Origin: A07HB70 sp964512675
Lineage (GTDB): Archaea; Halobacteriota; Halobacteria; Halobacteriales; Haloferacaceae
Length of the DNA: 6,332 nucleotides
Direction: 5' to 3'
NCBI GenBank assembly: GCA_964512675.1
Contig: CAZEJR010000043.1
Coordinates: 1-6,332, forward strand
The first letter of the stretch is position 1, and every line of letters begins with the position of its first letter. The notes beneath the pieces are model-generated. The model had not been told where the DNA came from, made no database searches, and saw only the letters and a program-made list of their open reading frames with translations. Below, in pieces: positions 4,915-6,332 of this stretch. The position numbers and the translations under genes were made by a program.

Positions 4915-6332
4915 GCCCCGGTCCCGCCGGCCGTCGCGCAGGGCGTCCAGCCGGAACTCGAACGCCGACACCGGCAGTTCGAGGTCGTGTTCGACCAAGA
5001 CGGCGGGGTCGAGTTCGCCGACGACTCCGGCTCGGTCGCCGTCGAGTTCGACAGCCGCCGTGCGCCCGTCGAGAAAGGAAGGGTGCTCGGTCGACGGCGT
5101 CGCGAGGCCGACACCGAAGTCGGCTGCAAGCGCCGCGAGACGGGCCTTCGCGTCCTCGTAGCTCGCGTCCGGACGTGCGAGGACCGCCGCGACGTGGCGC
5201 GCCTCCGCGACGCCGGTCGGCTCGTCGTCGTCCCGGCGGGCGACCAGACCGATCTCCGCGAGGTCCTGCGGGTACGAGCGGTGAGTGTTGTTCGCCAGCA
5301 CCGAGACGAGCGACGGGAGTGCCCACGTCCGCACGAGGGTGTAGTCCGCGCTGTACGGCTCGACTATCTCGACCGCCGGGCCGCCGCCGAGGACGTCACA
5401 CCCCGGCTCGACACGCATCCGGTCGAACGTCGTCGCCGCGTCGGTCATGTGGAAGTTCAGCAGGTCCTCGAACCCCAGCCCGACGAGCTGTGCCCGGACC
5501 GCCGACGCCAGCCGTGATCCGTCGTGGCGCTCGCCGACCGTCGCGACGTCCGGGGAGCGTGGCTCGAGCTCGTTGAACCCGTAGGCCCGCCCGACGTCGT
5601 CGATCAGGTCGAGCGGATGACGCACGTCGACGCGGTACGGCGGCACCTCGACCGTGTAGACGCCGTCCTCGACCGTCGCGTCGAGGCCGGAACGCTCGAA
5701 CAGGTCGACAGCCGTCGCCGGGTCCAGCGAGAGCCCGAGCACCGACTCGACCCGGTCGTGACCCACGCGTTTGGTGTCCACCGAGAGGTCGGGCCGACGG
5801 AGGCTCGTCCCCGCGGCGGGCGGGTCGGCGCCGTCGGCGTACTCGACACGCACCGCCTCGACCGTCGCGCCGCGGGCGTCGAGCGCGTAACAGATCACCG
5901 TACACATCCGGTCGATCGTCGGCTGATCGGTGCCCGTCAGCTCCACCAGCAGGTCCCGCGACTCGGTCGAGACCGCCGTCCGCCGGCCGTTGATCACCGG
6001 CGGGAACGAGAACAGGCCGATCTCGTCGTAGATGGCCGGGTAGCGGTCGAGGTCCGCGACCAGGTCGGCGTACGTCTCGCCGGTCGGGTGGTCGCGCAGG
6101 ACGCCCGCGGGCGTCAGGTCCCGGTCGGCGTCGAGCGGGACGAACCGGTCGCCCTCGGGGTCGACCCCGCGGTACGTGATCGTGTTCGCGGGGCCGCCGC
6201 CCTCGTCGAGCGCGCGGCCCTTCAGCATCGTCAGGTCGTGTATCCCGATCGCGCCCTTCGCGCGGCCACGCCCCATGGTCGCGTGGAGCTTCTCCTGGAG
6301 CTGGATCAGCGAGTCGAGCGCCGCCTCGTCGA
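4909..6332 (-). CDS. pheT: phenylalanyl-tRNA synthetase beta subunit (N-terminus cut by window edge)
   Basis: PheT is the beta chain of the alpha2-beta2 class II synthetase that charges tRNA-Phe; in archaea it carries the B3/4 editing domain that hydrolyses Tyr-tRNA-Phe. The frame stays open to the right edge: 18 further residues (DEAALDSLIQLQEKLHAT) precede the first internal Met at 6276, and they read smoothly into GRGRAKGAIGIHD, so the true start is outside. The visible 473 residues are most of an archaeal chain of about 550-590. Counting from Met 6276: the end of B3/4 with LFSFPPVINGRRT (88-100) and ELTGTD (112-117); the B5 helix-turn-helix-like domain (about 165-237, VPPYRVDVRHPLDLIDDVGR at 211-230); and the catalytic-like core, which lacks aminoacylation residues in this family (about 254-455, with NFHMTD 274-279, EPYSADYTLVRT 306-317, HPSFLDGRTA 398-407). 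pheS would be expected upstream, beyond the window. Confidence 0.95.
   Translation of the reverse strand, partial: DEAALDSLIQLQEKLHATMGRGRAKGAIGIHDLTMLKGRALDEGGGPANTITYRGVDPEGDRFVPLDADRDLTPAGVLRDHPTGETYADLVADLDRYPAIYDEIGLFSFPPVINGRRTAVSTESRDLLVELTGTDQPTIDRMCTVICYALDARGATVEAVRVEYADGADPPAAGTSLRRPDLSVDTKRVGHDRVESVLGLSLDPATAVDLFERSGLDATVEDGVYTVEVPPYRVDVRHPLDLIDDVGRAYGFNELEPRSPDVATVGERHDGSRLASAVRAQLVGLGFEDLLNFHMTDAATTFDRMRVEPGCDVLGGGPAVEIVEPYSADYTLVRTWALPSLVSVLANNTHRSYPQDLAEIGLVARRDDDEPTGVAEARHVAAVLARPDASYEDAKARLAALAADFGVGLATPSTEHPSFLDGRTAAVELDGDRAGVVGELDPAVLVEHDLELPVSAFEFRLDALRDGRRDRGV

Noticed and set aside
3437..5326. A 629-codon Arg/Pro-rich open frame on the minus strand across valS and pheT
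   Set aside because: It is out of frame with two certain genes, is extremely Arg-rich in an organism with acidic proteins, and crosses a gene boundary.

Overview
The window is chromosomal DNA from a halophilic archaeon (class Halobacteria). It is high in GC, its proteins are strongly acidic (D/E-rich), and it has haloarchaeal-style TATA boxes (TTTAT/CTTATA) 30-45 nt from start codons. It also carries an archaeal MC1 chromosomal protein, and its ValS and PheT are of the archaeal type. I cannot name the genus from sequence alone.

Layout. (1) Positions 1-500 hold no credible gene. They contain a structured non-coding block: three TATA-like boxes, each at the centre of an inverted repeat (centred near 146, 231 and 340), plus several hairpins. 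On the minus strand the boxes share an upstream YCGAYG motif resembling haloarchaeal rRNA promoters. I read the block as a tandem promoter array plus leader firing leftward, probably into an rRNA operon just outside the window. The operon itself is not visible. (2) 501-812 (-) encodes MC1, a small DNA-bending chromosomal protein. (3) A 148-bp divergent intergenic region carries a promoter for each side. (4) 961-1158 (+), a 65-aa AbrB/MazE-like small protein, lies 4 nt before (5) pyrD (1163-2224, +), a class 2 dihydroorotate dehydrogenase for pyrimidine synthesis. (6) valS (2221-4878, -), complete valyl-tRNA synthetase, converges on pyrD, and one CTAG supplies both stop codons. (7) pheT (4909 to beyond 6332, -), phenylalanyl-tRNA synthetase beta subunit, lies 30 nt upstream of valS and is cut by the right edge, losing its N-terminus.

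Functionally this is a core growth neighbourhood: two aminoacyl-tRNA synthetase genes in a probable operon, a pyrimidine gene, an architectural chromosomal protein and probable rRNA promoters. I found no defence system, mobile element, CRISPR array or tRNA gene. The most unusual parts are the dyad-centred promoter array at 121-351 and the compact pyrD/valS 3' junction, which has overlapping stops and a perfect 10-bp hairpin inside the valS reading frame.
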